Assembly: GCA_902630355.1 (NCBI GenBank)
Contig: CACOUL010000008.1
Coordinates: 1 to 64,000, forward strand
DNA from: Planctomycetaceae bacterium
GTDB taxonomy: Bacteria > Planctomycetota > Planctomycetia > Pirellulales > UBA7805
Direction: 5' to 3'
Length of the DNA stretch: 64,000 bases
Of this stretch, positions 38,587 through 48,421 are shown piece after piece; within the stretch, counting starts at the first letter, position 1, and every line of letters begins with the position of its first letter. The position numbers and the translations under genes are program-made. Under the pieces are notes generated by a model that made no database searches, was not told the DNA's origin, and saw only the letters and a list, made by a program, of their open reading frames with translations.

Positions 38587-39258
38587 ATGGCGCAAGCCCC
38601 ATTTCCTATTCTCTACGAGGATAATCACTTACTGGTGATCGATAAACCGGCCCAACTGGCGACGATGGGTGTGCGGCCGCCCCGCGAAAGTGCGCTCGAG
38701 ATGGCTCGCGGATATATCAAGCAAAAATACCGGAAACCGGGCAAAGTATACCTGGGGGTGGTCAGTCGGCTCGATGCGCCGGCGACGGGTGTTTTAGTTT
38801 TTGCCCGCACCAGTAAAGCGGCCGCCAGGCTCACCGCACAGTATCGCAATCGCGAGGTGAACAAGATCTACCACATCCTCATCGAGGGGGAACTGAGCGA
38901 GGCGGCCGGAATGCTTGAGGACTGGGTCCGCAAAGACGAGCGGCATCGGCGGATGCATGTGGTCGCCGCCGAAGCGGAGGAGAGTCGGCAAGCCAGGCTC
39001 TCGTATCGGGTACTTCAAAGTCTGAAAAAGTGTCAGCTGGTCGAGGTGGAACTTGAAACTGGACGCAAACATCAGATTCGCTTGCAGTTTTCCAGTCGGG
39101 GGCATCCGGTGGTGGGTGACCGGAAGTACGGTGCGAGGCAAACTCTTTCCCGGGGGATCGCGCTGCATGCCAGACGACTGGAGTTGACGCACCCGGTCCG
39201 CCGCGAGAGGCTCACCTGGCAAGCGGAACTTCCCGGCGTGTGGCAACCGTATCTGTAA
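38587..39258 (+). CDS. RluA-family RNA pseudouridine synthase
   Basis: A 223-residue synthase. It has ILYEDNHLLVIDKPAQLAT at the N-terminus; the catalytic Asp in VSRLDAPATGVLVFART replaces the usual RLDKDTSG; and ELETGRKHQIRLQFSSRGHP, GDRKYGA and LHARRLELTHP follow. No S4 domain is present, so the minimal RluA type. The target position in rRNA or tRNA cannot be told. Confidence 0.92.
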   Translation: MAQAPFPILYEDNHLLVIDKPAQLATMGVRPPRESALEMARGYIKQKYRKPGKVYLGVVSRLDAPATGVLVFARTSKAAARLTAQYRNREVNKIYHILIEGELSEAAGMLEDWVRKDERHRRMHVVAAEAEESRQARLSYRVLQSLKKCQLVEVELETGRKHQIRLQFSSRGHPVVGDRKYGARQTLSRGIALHARRLELTHPVRRERLTWQAELPGVWQPYL

Positions 39259-39418
39259 AATAGCGAACGTCACACGGTCGGCATCTAATTTTTCGGTGTT
39301 AAATCGCAGGGGAAACGCTCAAACGGGATGAAAATCACCGTTTCAACTTGGCGCGTGCTCCTGGTTCGTTAAGGTGGAGTCGGTACTTTAGGCCCCGTTT
39401 TCTTCAGCAGTTCTATCG

Positions 39419-40738
39419 ATGACTAGTATCTTTTGCGCCGCCGCCTTGAAGAGCCAACTGCTCAACGAGCAGGATCTTGAGGAAGCGGTTCGCTTGCTGC
39501 GGGCCGAAGATGCGAGTCAGTCGAATACGGCGGTCAAAATCTCGGACGAAAAGCTGGCCGCGCAGTTGGTGGCCATGGGCCGCATCAGCAAATGGCAAGG
39601 AGAGCATCTTCGCCGCGGAAGAATCGACTTCAGTCTGGACGACGAATATATACTCATTGATTTCATTGGCCGGGGTGGGATGGGCAACGTATTCAAAGCA
39701 AAGCACCGGCTGATGGACCGAGTGGTTGCGGTCAAGGTCATGGACCGGGAGCGACTCGATAACCAGGAAGCGCGGGAGCGGTTTGCGGCGGAAATCAAAA
39801 ACTTCGGCGCTGTTAATCATCCCAATCTTGTGCATGCGTACGGGGCACGTGAAATCGATATCGACGGTCAGAAACAGACTGCGGTGATCATGGAGTTTTT
39901 GGACGGGCCGGAACTGAGAAAGATCGTGCGTTCGAGCGGTAAGATGAAGCAGCAAGATGCCGCAAAAGTTATTTGTGACGTGGCAGCCGGTTTGGATTAC
40001 GTGCACGAGCAAGGCTTTCTTCACCGTGATATCAAACCGGGCAACATCATGATCACGTCCAAGGGCAAAGCAAAAATGGTCGACTTCGGCCTTGCGGGCG
40101 TGATCGAGCAAAAAGACGACAAGCAATGCTTTATTCAAAATGACCCCAAACGAGGGCGGCTTGTCGGCACCGCTGATTATCTTGCCCCGGAAGTGATCGA
40201 GGGGCATACGGCGACGCCCGCAAGCGACATCTACTCGCTCGGTTGCACCCTCTATTACATGGTGACCAAGCGGGTTCCGTTCCCGGGCGGCTCGGCGGTG
40301 GAAAAGTGTCGCCGGCACCTCGACGAGCAACCGCTCGACCCCCGCAAACCACCGCTGCATGCGGAAGTAACCCAGGAATTTTTGGAAGTCCTCGGGGCGA
40401 TGATGGCGAAGGACCCCCAAAAGAGAATTCAAACGGCGACAGAGGTCATCAGACGGCTTTCTCCGTTCTGTGGCGAGCATTTGAGCCCCATGGTGTCTTC
40501 CGAAGTGGGGTCGCTCCCCGGCGGTCCGCAGAGCGATACCGACCGCTTTTTGAGCGAATCGCAAGTGACGACCCCCGTGCCCCTCGCGGGCGATCAGACA
40601 GAGGCGGGAAAGTCGCTCTGGTCACCGATCACCGATTGGGTCGGGACGATGAGCGAAGGCCAGTTTTTCTTTTTGGTTGCCGGCTTTGGCCTGTTGATCT
40701 TCGTGCTGATGCTGCTCTTGGTCGTGCTGGTATCTTGA
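39419..40738 (+). CDS. Tail-anchored serine/threonine protein kinase
   Basis: A 439-residue Hanks-type kinase. It has an N-terminal helical segment, the glycine loop IGRGGMGNVFKAKH, ATP-binding K106 (VAVKVM), catalytic D204 in HRDIKPGNIM, D222 of DFGLAG, GTADYLAPE and a DIYSLGCTLYYM segment. The kinase ends near residue 350; an acidic Ser/Thr linker leads to a single C-terminal membrane helix (FFFLVAGFGLLIFVLMLLLV) with almost nothing after it, so no outside sensor domain. The N-terminal segment resembles that of other planctomycete kinases. Confidence 0.93.
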   Translation: MTSIFCAAALKSQLLNEQDLEEAVRLLRAEDASQSNTAVKISDEKLAAQLVAMGRISKWQGEHLRRGRIDFSLDDEYILIDFIGRGGMGNVFKAKHRLMDRVVAVKVMDRERLDNQEARERFAAEIKNFGAVNHPNLVHAYGAREIDIDGQKQTAVIMEFLDGPELRKIVRSSGKMKQQDAAKVICDVAAGLDYVHEQGFLHRDIKPGNIMITSKGKAKMVDFGLAGVIEQKDDKQCFIQNDPKRGRLVGTADYLAPEVIEGHTATPASDIYSLGCTLYYMVTKRVPFPGGSAVEKCRRHLDEQPLDPRKPPLHAEVTQEFLEVLGAMMAKDPQKRIQTATEVIRRLSPFCGEHLSPMVSSEVGSLPGGPQSDTDRFLSESQVTTPVPLAGDQTEAGKSLWSPITDWVGTMSEGQFFFLVAGFGLLIFVLMLLLVVLVS

Positions 40739-40765
40739 GCACAACTCCCGGCGAGGGCAGGTTTA

Positions 40766-40795
40766 TTGACAGACGCCGCCCTCGGCCTTTAGCAT
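40766..40795 (+). promoter_or_regulatory. Promoter of tRNA-Phe (and probably alsS)
   Basis: TTGACA (40766-40771) and TAGCAT (40790-40795) are 18 bp apart, 45 bp before the tRNA. It is the only evident promoter before alsS, whose coding region begins ten bases after the tRNA. Confidence 0.6.
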
Positions 40796-40839
40796 GGCAC
40801 CGTTCCTGGATCCCGGTCGCCGCCGGGCAGCCTTGGACA

Positions 40840-40912
<73 letters not shown>

Positions 40913-40921
40913 CTTCCCTTT

Positions 40922-42619
40922 ATGGCCTGCCGGGAGTGCCGCGTGTTCAAGAAAGAATTTTCGGGGCCCAATGGGGCAGAGTTTTTGGTTCGCTGTCTTG
41001 AGGCGGCAGGCATCACGCACGCGTTCGGCATTCCCGGGGCGAAGATCGATCCGGTCTTTGAAGCACTCCACGATTCTTCGATTGAACTGATCGTCTGTCG
41101 CCACGAGCAGAACGCGGGATTCATGGCGGCGGCCATGGGCCGGATGACCGAGCAGATTGCCGTCTGTATCGGTACCTCAGGTCCTGGAACCTCCAATTTC
41201 TGCACGTCGCTCATTACCGCGACGACCGAAGGCGATCCGGTGCTCTGCCTCTCGGGTGCGGTGCCGCTGAGGATGCGGCATCAGCAAACGCACCAATCGA
41301 TGGACAACGTGTCGCTCATGCGGCCAGTGACCAAGTGGGCCATGGAAGCGGCCAGCCCGGATTCGATTGGTGAGTTGGTCTCGGCGGCATGCCGTCGGGC
41401 GCAGGTGCCGCGAGGTGGTGCCGCCTATTTGAGTCTGCCCTACGACGTGATGCTTGCCGAGGCATCGGGGGATCCTCTTTGCGATGCGACTCCGCCACGA
41501 GGGCCGGCGCCGGCAGCTTTGATTTGCGAAGTTGCGGAGCGAATCAAACAGGCACACAGCCCGGTCCTCCTGGCAGGCGCCGCTTCCACTGCCACGGCTG
41601 CTGCCGAGGCCATCCGCAGTCTTTTGCGGCATCATCCACTGCCGATTGTCGGCACATGGGAGGCCGCGGGACTGATCCCCCAGGACTGCCTGGAATGTTT
41701 TTTTGGCCGCGTGGGGCTGTTCAGGAATCAACCGGGCGATCGGCTTCTCGCGGAGGCCGATCTTGTCGTGACGTTGGGTTACGAGCAAGTCGAATACGAT
41801 CCGGCGACTTGGAATGTGGGAGAGCGTGCGGAGATTGTGCACATTCACGACCGGATTGCGGATTACGATCAGGCATACCAGCCGGCGATCGAACTGGTGG
41901 GCGATTTAGGAGCGACCGTGACGGAACTGCGGGAGATGCTCGATCCATTGCCCGGTTTGGTGCAAACGCCGCAACTGGTGGCCGTGCGAAAGGCGGTAGA
42001 GGAACATCAAGAGGTGCCGCCGGTCGACGATGAGATGCCGATTCATCCACAGCATCTGGTGGCACAGGTGCAGGCGGTCGCACGTGAGGATCCGCGGACG
42101 ACGGTTGTCTGTGATGTCGGCTCGCACTACATCTGGATGGGCCGCCACTTTTATTGCTTTGAGCCGCGCCGACTCCTCTTCAGCAATGGTCAACAGACGC
42201 TAGGGGTCGCGCTGCCTTGGGCGATTGCCGCCACCCTGGCCCGCCCTGGAGAGCCGGTGATTTCCATGTCGGGGGATGGCGGATTTCTTTTCTCCGCCCA
42301 GGAGTTGGAAACGGCCGTGCGATTAGGATGCAACTTCACGCACCTGATCTGGCGGGATGGTGCCTACGACATGGTGGCGTTTCAGCAGATGGCAAAATAT
42401 GGTCGTACGACGGCCGTCGAATTTGGACCGGTCGATGCGATCGAGTACGCCGAGGCCTTTGGTGCCCATGGGCTTCGACTAAAGCAGCCTGGCCAACTCG
42501 GCGAGTTGATCCGGGAGAGCCAGAAAATTGCGGGCCCTGTTTTGATCGACGTTCCGGTCGATTATTCGCACAACGACGCCCTCATGGCATCGCTCCACGA
42601 CGACCCGCGAGCCCACTAG
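40922..42619 (+). CDS. alsS: Acetolactate synthase, AlsS type
   Basis: A 565-residue thiamine-diphosphate enzyme that condenses two pyruvates to acetolactate. The catalytic Glu is in CRHEQNAGFMAAAMG; the ThDP site is SGDGGFLFSAQELETAVRL; the AlsS signature YDMVAFQQMAKYGRTTAVEF distinguishes it from anabolic IlvB. ATG 40922 is ten bases after tRNA-Phe with no Shine-Dalgarno; a GTG at 40940 is an alternative. No alsD or regulatory ilvN follows, so the product may feed acetoin or branched-chain synthesis. Confidence 0.9.
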   Translation: MACRECRVFKKEFSGPNGAEFLVRCLEAAGITHAFGIPGAKIDPVFEALHDSSIELIVCRHEQNAGFMAAAMGRMTEQIAVCIGTSGPGTSNFCTSLITATTEGDPVLCLSGAVPLRMRHQQTHQSMDNVSLMRPVTKWAMEAASPDSIGELVSAACRRAQVPRGGAAYLSLPYDVMLAEASGDPLCDATPPRGPAPAALICEVAERIKQAHSPVLLAGAASTATAAAEAIRSLLRHHPLPIVGTWEAAGLIPQDCLECFFGRVGLFRNQPGDRLLAEADLVVTLGYEQVEYDPATWNVGERAEIVHIHDRIADYDQAYQPAIELVGDLGATVTELREMLDPLPGLVQTPQLVAVRKAVEEHQEVPPVDDEMPIHPQHLVAQVQAVAREDPRTTVVCDVGSHYIWMGRHFYCFEPRRLLFSNGQQTLGVALPWAIAATLARPGEPVISMSGDGGFLFSAQELETAVRLGCNFTHLIWRDGAYDMVAFQQMAKYGRTTAVEFGPVDAIEYAEAFGAHGLRLKQPGQLGELIRESQKIAGPVLIDVPVDYSHNDALMASLHDDPRAH

Positions 42620-42646
42620 GTTGGGCACGGGGGTGGGCACAGGCAT

Positions 42647-42710
42647 AAAAAAACCGCCCCGGCAGGTCTGCGACACCCGGCGGTACCGCAGAGGCTGCAC
42701 ATGGGCGGTT
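42647..42710 (-). terminator. Terminator of the HU-family gene
   Basis: On the minus strand, ACCGCCC (42709-42703) pairs with GGGCGGT (42659-42653) around a structured loop and is followed by seven T. It may also slow transcripts from alsS in the other direction. Confidence 0.7.
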
Positions 42711-42758
42711 GGAAAAAGCAATTCGGACGAACCTTTCTGGCCGGCCGTTCGCTTCTCG

Positions 42759-43079
42759 TTAGACCATATCCTTGAGGTTCTTCAACGGTCGCACCTTGAT
42801 CACGTTACGTGCCGGTTTGGCCTTGAATATAGTCGGCTCCTTCGTGAAAGGATTGATTCCCTCACGCTCTTTGGTTGCCGGCTTGCGTTGCACGACGATC
42901 TTGCAGAGCCCGGGAATCGTGAAGAGTCCGGGACCTCTGGAGCCGACCGACTTGCGAATCTGATCGCTGAGTGCGTCAAAAACACCAGCAACATCTTTCT
43001 TCGTGAGTCCTGTTGCCTCCGCAATGCCATTGAACACTTCCGTCTTCGTCGGGGCCTTTTTTCCTGCGGCTTTTGCCAT
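42759..43079 (-). CDS. HU-family DNA-binding protein
   Basis: A 106-residue histone-like protein with AGGAGG before the ATG. HU fold: KTEVFNGIAEATGLTKKDVAGVFDAL, then GLFTIPGLCKIVVQRKPATK and the arm GINPFTKEPTIFKAKPARNV with the Pro that intercalates in HU/IHF. The N-terminus has a short Lys/Ala-rich extension (MAKAAGKKAPTK). A general chromosome-packing role is likely. Confidence 0.93.
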   Translation of the reverse strand: MAKAAGKKAPTKTEVFNGIAEATGLTKKDVAGVFDALSDQIRKSVGSRGPGLFTIPGLCKIVVQRKPATKEREGINPFTKEPTIFKAKPARNVIKVRPLKNLKDMV

Positions 43080-43546
43080 AGTGCTCGGTTCCTCCTAGCA
43101 AGAGAATAAAAAAGTAAGTTCGTCCGTCCGCCCCAATCTGCTTAAAAAACAGGGTAAAACCGAGGCGAGTTGCTGATTGAAAAGCAACGGGGAGTAAAAT
43201 ACAAGCGGGATTTCGTAAAAAAGACTAAAAAAACAGCTAAAAAATAAAAAAACGAGTTGGGTCATCGGGCATTGGTTTATGGAGAACTGTTGATGGCTTC
43301 TGTCAGGTCTCGCTGGATCGCGATCCGTTTGCTCTGCGTCACTCGTCGATCCGCTGGCGACCGGGCCGCAACTCTTTTTCTTGTCAACGATCCGCGTCTT
43401 CCTTAAAATGCTTGTGAGGCAAGAGTTTACAGCGGGTCGTATTGTCCGGTCCGCGGCGGGTCCCTGGCTCGGTCCCGCAGCATGTCTTCCGGTTGCCGTC
43501 GGTTGCCATCGATGGTGTGGCGGATGGAACAGAGGGTTCAGAGGTC
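43080..43546. promoter_or_regulatory. Divergent upstream region with phased A-tracts
   Basis: This gap separates the HU-like gene (minus) from the PQQ-propeller gene (plus). A-tracts of 6-7 bases at 43217-43222, 43227-43233, 43239-43244 and 43246-43252 are spaced at roughly one helical turn for the first three, so the DNA may be curved. The rest shows no gene; no clean promoter boxes can be fixed on either strand. Confidence 0.45.
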
Positions 43547-46500
43547 ATGATCGCGCGACTGCCTGTACTCATCATCGGTTGCCTGTTGCTCAGTGTGTCG
43601 GCGTCGACCGGTCGCGGTCAGCCGCGTCCCCCGGGCGAACCGGAGGTTGCCAAAGGCAACGATTACAGCCCACCGGTTTTTCTGCCTCCCGATCGCTCTT
43701 CATTGCGACTGCTCACAACGGCGAAAGTGCTGATCGACCAGCAGCGGTACAGCCAAGCGGTGCGACTTCTGCAAAAAGTGTTGGGGGAACAGACCGATAC
43801 GAAACAGAGTGAAGACTTCTTTTTTGCCGCCAATGGAAAGCCGGGCACATTGCTCGAGGGGGCGCAGAGTTTACGTCAGGCGGCAAGACAAATGCTGGGC
43901 AATTTGCCGGAGGTGGCCCGCGAGTCCTACGAGTTACAGTACGGTGGGCGGGCAAAAAAAGTCCTTGAGCAGGCAGTCCAGCAAGGCGATATCGACGCAG
44001 TGGCGGACGTGCAGCGCCACTATTTCCATACCGATGCCGGTTATCGCGCCATGCTTCTACTTGCCTATCATCATCTGCAGCAGGGCAATCCGCACCGTGC
44101 GGCACTCTGCTTTCATGAGGTGCGCAACTCGCCTGCCGCGACGAAATTTGAACCCGAACTTACACTCCTCTACGCCACGGCACTTTATCGTTCCGGCAGA
44201 GGCGATGAGGCCGCATTGCTCCTCGAGGACATTTCGGCATCCGGTTCCGTCGAGGGCTGGAAGATCGCCGACTCCGCGGTCCCCCTGCCCGGCCCCGACG
44301 AGTCCTGGGCGGTGTGGCTCGAGCGTTGGGCTGGCGCAACCCCGACTCCACCGCTGGCGAGCGATTGGGTGATGTTTCGCGGCAATGCGACGCGGACCGC
44401 GTCGAGTAGCCCGAGTCGGCCCTTGATGTTGCGACCTCTCTGGCGGCAACGGGTGGCGACCGACAGGCAGCGTGAAGAGTTGGTTGCGACGATGGCCAGC
44501 GATCACGCCGATCGGGGCATCGCCGCCATCCCGGCCCTGCAACCGTTGGCGATTGGAGACCTGATCTTGATGCGAACGCCCGAGCGGGTGGTGGCCGTCG
44601 ATTTTGAAAGTGGGAAAATCGTGTGGCAGGTGGAGACACGTCCGAGTGAGATTGGTTTTTCGGACAACGACTTCGGTTCACTCAACGGACAGGTGCAAGA
44701 GTCCCTGGCGAAGGCGGTCTCCCGGGCGCAACTTGCCGAGCAGGTCTGGATGGATAAAACGCTCGGTTCGATGAGTAGCGACGGGGAGCGGGTCTTCTTG
44801 CTCGAGGAGTTTAATCGCAAGGAAGAGCGGAACTTTCTCGATGCGCGGGGTCGACGCCGAATCTCCACCGGGCCGCACTATAACGTGCTACGGGCCAGAT
44901 CGGTCTCCCAGGCAGAAGGGAAATTGCTCTGGAGTGTGGGTGGTCCGCACGATCCGGACCCCAAGATGCGCGAGGCTTATTTTCTGGGGCCTCCGTTGGT
45001 GGTCGACGGAAAACTCTATCAGATTGTCGAACTCGACGGCGAAGTGCGATTGCTGGTTCTCGATGCGGCGTCGGGAAGGCGTCTCTGGCAGCAGCAACTC
45101 GCGGTCATTCGTCAGCTCTCTCAGTATGAGAGACCGCGAAGGATTGGCGGCATCAGCCCCTCCTATCACCGGGGTGTTCTGGTGTGTCCCACCGGCGCCG
45201 GTGGCCTGGTGGCAATCGATCTCACGTCGCGCAATCTCCGCTGGGGATATGCGTACGGTGAACCGGATATCCGTAACGATTCAAGGAGAGGGTTGGGGTG
45301 GCAGCAGCCCTCGTTGGCCGTATCGCCGCAGGTGGAAAAGGTATGGGCCGACGCCTGTGCCGTGTTGGCCGATGATCACGTGCTGGTGACGCCCACCGAA
45401 TCGAATCAGTTGCATTGTCTCTCGCTCGACGATGGAAAACTGTTGTGGAAGAAGGATCGTAAGGATAATGCCTTCCTCGCTTGCGTGTACGATGGGAAGG
45501 TGATCCTGGCGGGTCCGGAAGAAATAACCGCACTTGCCATCGAATCGGGTGCCGAAGTGGGGCGATGCCGACTGCCGGAGAGCGAGAATCCGAGTGGACG
45601 GGGCTACGATGCGGAGGGCCGCTATTATCTTCCGGTGCGAACCGCCGGCGGGGGCGCCGTGTTGACGATCGACCTGAAGAAAATGGAGGTGGTTGATCGA
45701 ACTGAAGTGCGCGGCGGTCAGGTTCCCGGAAACCTGGTCTGCCATCGCGATTGCGTTATTTCACAAAGCAGCGATGCACTGCAGTGTTTTTTCCAGTATC
45801 GGGCGATCGAGCAGCAAATCACGAAGGCCTTGCGCGAAAACGAGGTCGACCCCGAGGCGTTGCTTCGTCAGGGGGAAATTCTCTTCGATCGTGGTAAGGC
45901 GGCTGATGCCGTCACCCTCTTTCGACGAGCCGTGGCAGCATTTTCGGCGAGGGCGGCGGAATTTCAATCGCAAAGTGACTACGAGCGCGCGAGCGAGGCC
46001 GAGGCAACCTCACTCTATGCGAAAGGTTTACTGCGGGAAGGTTTGCTCGGTGCACTGAAGGACGACTTCGTGAGCAACGCGTCGACGATTCCCGAAATTG
46101 AATCGATCCTTGACTCGCCGCAGGACCGAATTGAGTTTTTGCGGGTCCTGGCGGCAGGCCAAGAGCGGGCCGGGAAATGGGACGAGGCCTTGGAGGCCTA
46201 TTTGAAACTGGTCAAAATTGTCGGTCGCGACGACCCGCTGCTCAAGCTCAAGATGGGGCGATCGGCGCGATTGAGCCACATTGTCCGGAGCCGGCTCGAA
46301 AAGCTCCGCCGCCAACTTTCGGCGTCGGGCCGTGCAAGAATGGCGACTTGGGTCGAGCAGGAAGCGGTCGCCGTAGGCAATTTGGATCAGGCGGATGCGA
46401 ATCGACAGAGACGCGCCTTTTTCTTTTTCTTCCCCTACGATTCTGCTTCGCTCAATCTCAAGCGGCAATGGATTACGGGCATCCCTGCCAACGTGCAATC

Positions 46501-48421
46501 GCTGCGGGTGATGCAGGAGCTTGTCAAAATGCGGCAGAGTGGCAACGAAGAGCATGCCCGCTGGGCAACAGCCGAACAGGCATTGCGGTACGACCGACTC
46601 GGGTTACATGCGCCCGCAGCGCGATGTGCCGAAGTCCTGGTGCAGCGCTGGCCCGATAGTGTCTGTTGGAATGGAAAAACCGGGCGGGCCTTCCTGGAAG
46701 AACTCTCGCCGGAGAGTCGCCCCGCGGCGGCAGCTCAAACGTGGCACGCAGGCAAGGCGATCGTCAAACGCGGCGATACAACAGCGGCCATCAAGAAACG
46801 GAGCAGCTATGAGATGCCACTGCCCGTCAGATTGCTTACGGCTGACGCCTCTGCGGAGGCAGATTCGCAGCTCTGGATTGAACAGCGACCGCAAATGCGG
46901 ATTTCCCGGACCGATGCCACGGGAGATGTGCTGTGGAGTGTCCCGCTGACGAGCGGAAAGTCCAGGCGCGTCAACCTCTCGACGACCTCTGCGCTAAATT
47001 GTGGCAGAATCCGTGGCGATGTGTTGGTGTTGGCCGTGGGGGGCGAGGTAATCGGGATTGATACGCTGCGGGCGGGCAAGAATGAGGGAGCGGCCGCCGT
47101 GCTCTGGCGAACAAGTGTGCTGCCGACCGATCCGCAGCTGCGTTCCCGCTTGCTGCACAGCATCCGCCGAGGGGGCCCGAGGCCTCGTTGGTCGGACGCC
47201 TCCCCCAATCAGTATCAGCCCATGCGTCAGGCTTCGCGACTCGGTCCCATGACGGAGGGAGGCATCACCTTTTTAAGGAATCGAGAGTTAGTCTCGGTCG
47301 ATCCGCTGACGGGAGAGGAACACTGGACGCAAAAAGGGCTGCACCCGCTTTCGGAAGTTTTTGGTGATCAAGAGCGGGTCTTCGTACTTTCTCCCGAGAA
47401 GAATCAAGTGGAGATTTTTTCCGTATTCGATGGCGTTAAATTAGGATCGCGTGAAGTGATGCCGGCGGAGGAACGTTGGACGACGGTGGGCGCACGGATT
47501 TTGTGTTGGCGAAAGAGAAAGACCGCCCCGGTCGATGGCAAGCCTTATGAGCTTGCGCTCTACGATCCTTGGAGCGATCAAGATGTCTGGGCGTACCCGG
47601 TGTCTGCCGAGGCGAAGGCCACGCGGGTCGCGGGCGGGGAGGTGGCCGTGTTTGAGAAGAGTACCGGTCGGCTGGTTTTTCTTGATCTCGAAGACGGCAG
47701 GGTCACCGTGGATCAGACGATCGATGCCGATCCGAAGGTGAACGGGATTTACGTGTTTCCCTCGGAAGATTCGTATTTGCTCGTGACCAATCGGGGTGCT
47801 GCCTACAATCTGAAAACGACGCGATTCCAACCGGTTCCCCAAGGCACGGGAAGCATCTTTTTTTCCGGCCAGATTGTGGCAATTGATAAACGAACGGGCA
47901 AGTTCAAATGGAAGCGACCGATCGAGGTTGAAAAATGGGGGCTCTCGCTCGCGCAGCCACCCGGCTTACCGATTTTGGTACTCGCACGTCGCGTAACGAA
48001 GCGGCCCGCCGGTGGTCGCACCACAAGTCACGTGGAAATGGCATTGATCGATAAGCGGACTGGCCGCGAGGTGGTCCCGCGGCAGCAGTTGTCGAATCGC
48101 GAATATTTTTTTCGCGTGGAGGGCGACCCGAAAAAGCACGAAGTCCAGTTACTGTTTCGAAACCGGCCCTCCAATTTTATCGTGCAGCTCACCGATGATG
48201 CCCTCGACCCCGATCAGTCGGTCGAACCGGCCGATCTGCGATACCAGCCCGAACCGTCGAGTGGGCTGAAGGATGCGGCCCGTGCAATACTCGGTTCGGT
48301 GGGCAATGCGGTGAAGCTGGCCAATGAAGCAGCCCTCCAAGCGGCCGAAGAAAAAAAGCGGGCCGATGACCAGCGCGAGGCAGAGGCGGCCCCGCAACAG
48401 GAAGGGGCAGGTACACCATGA
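43547..48421 (+). CDS. Giant exported PQQ-like beta-propeller protein with helical/TPR segments
   Basis: A 1624-residue protein starting at ATG 43547, where a signal peptide begins (MIARLPVLIIGCLLLSVSAS); the longer frame opens with TTG. Residues 50-250 are TPR-like (ALYRSGRGDEAALLLEDISA). Two PQQ/quinoprotein-type propeller regions follow: near 360-760 (VVAVDFESGKIVWQVETRP; LVLDAASGRRLWQQQLAVI) and near 1100-1560 (ELVSVDPLTGEEHWTQKGLH; IVAIDKRTGKFKWKRPIEVE), with a helical segment between. No PQQ cofactor residues can be assigned, so probably a scaffold. It overlaps the next gene by ATGA and heads the Bat-like block. Confidence 0.87.
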   Translation: MIARLPVLIIGCLLLSVSASTGRGQPRPPGEPEVAKGNDYSPPVFLPPDRSSLRLLTTAKVLIDQQRYSQAVRLLQKVLGEQTDTKQSEDFFFAANGKPGTLLEGAQSLRQAARQMLGNLPEVARESYELQYGGRAKKVLEQAVQQGDIDAVADVQRHYFHTDAGYRAMLLLAYHHLQQGNPHRAALCFHEVRNSPAATKFEPELTLLYATALYRSGRGDEAALLLEDISASGSVEGWKIADSAVPLPGPDESWAVWLERWAGATPTPPLASDWVMFRGNATRTASSSPSRPLMLRPLWRQRVATDRQREELVATMASDHADRGIAAIPALQPLAIGDLILMRTPERVVAVDFESGKIVWQVETRPSEIGFSDNDFGSLNGQVQESLAKAVSRAQLAEQVWMDKTLGSMSSDGERVFLLEEFNRKEERNFLDARGRRRISTGPHYNVLRARSVSQAEGKLLWSVGGPHDPDPKMREAYFLGPPLVVDGKLYQIVELDGEVRLLVLDAASGRRLWQQQLAVIRQLSQYERPRRIGGISPSYHRGVLVCPTGAGGLVAIDLTSRNLRWGYAYGEPDIRNDSRRGLGWQQPSLAVSPQVEKVWADACAVLADDHVLVTPTESNQLHCLSLDDGKLLWKKDRKDNAFLACVYDGKVILAGPEEITALAIESGAEVGRCRLPESENPSGRGYDAEGRYYLPVRTAGGGAVLTIDLKKMEVVDRTEVRGGQVPGNLVCHRDCVISQSSDALQCFFQYRAIEQQITKALRENEVDPEALLRQGEILFDRGKAADAVTLFRRAVAAFSARAAEFQSQSDYERASEAEATSLYAKGLLREGLLGALKDDFVSNASTIPEIESILDSPQDRIEFLRVLAAGQERAGKWDEALEAYLKLVKIVGRDDPLLKLKMGRSARLSHIVRSRLEKLRRQLSASGRARMATWVEQEAVAVGNLDQADANRQRRAFFFFFPYDSASLNLKRQWITGIPANVQSLRVMQELVKMRQSGNEEHARWATAEQALRYDRLGLHAPAARCAEVLVQRWPDSVCWNGKTGRAFLEELSPESRPAAAAQTWHAGKAIVKRGDTTAAIKKRSSYEMPLPVRLLTADASAEADSQLWIEQRPQMRISRTDATGDVLWSVPLTSGKSRRVNLSTTSALNCGRIRGDVLVLAVGGEVIGIDTLRAGKNEGAAAVLWRTSVLPTDPQLRSRLLHSIRRGGPRPRWSDASPNQYQPMRQASRLGPMTEGGITFLRNRELVSVDPLTGEEHWTQKGLHPLSEVFGDQERVFVLSPEKNQVEIFSVFDGVKLGSREVMPAEERWTTVGARILCWRKRKTAPVDGKPYELALYDPWSDQDVWAYPVSAEAKATRVAGGEVAVFEKSTGRLVFLDLEDGRVTVDQTIDADPKVNGIYVFPSEDSYLLVTNRGAAYNLKTTRFQPVPQGTGSIFFSGQIVAIDKRTGKFKWKRPIEVEKWGLSLAQPPGLPILVLARRVTKRPAGGRTTSHVEMALIDKRTGREVVPRQQLSNREYFFRVEGDPKKHEVQLLFRNRPSNFIVQLTDDALDPDQSVEPADLRYQPEPSSGLKDAARAILGSVGNAVKLANEAALQAAEEKKRADDQREAEAAPQQEGAGTP

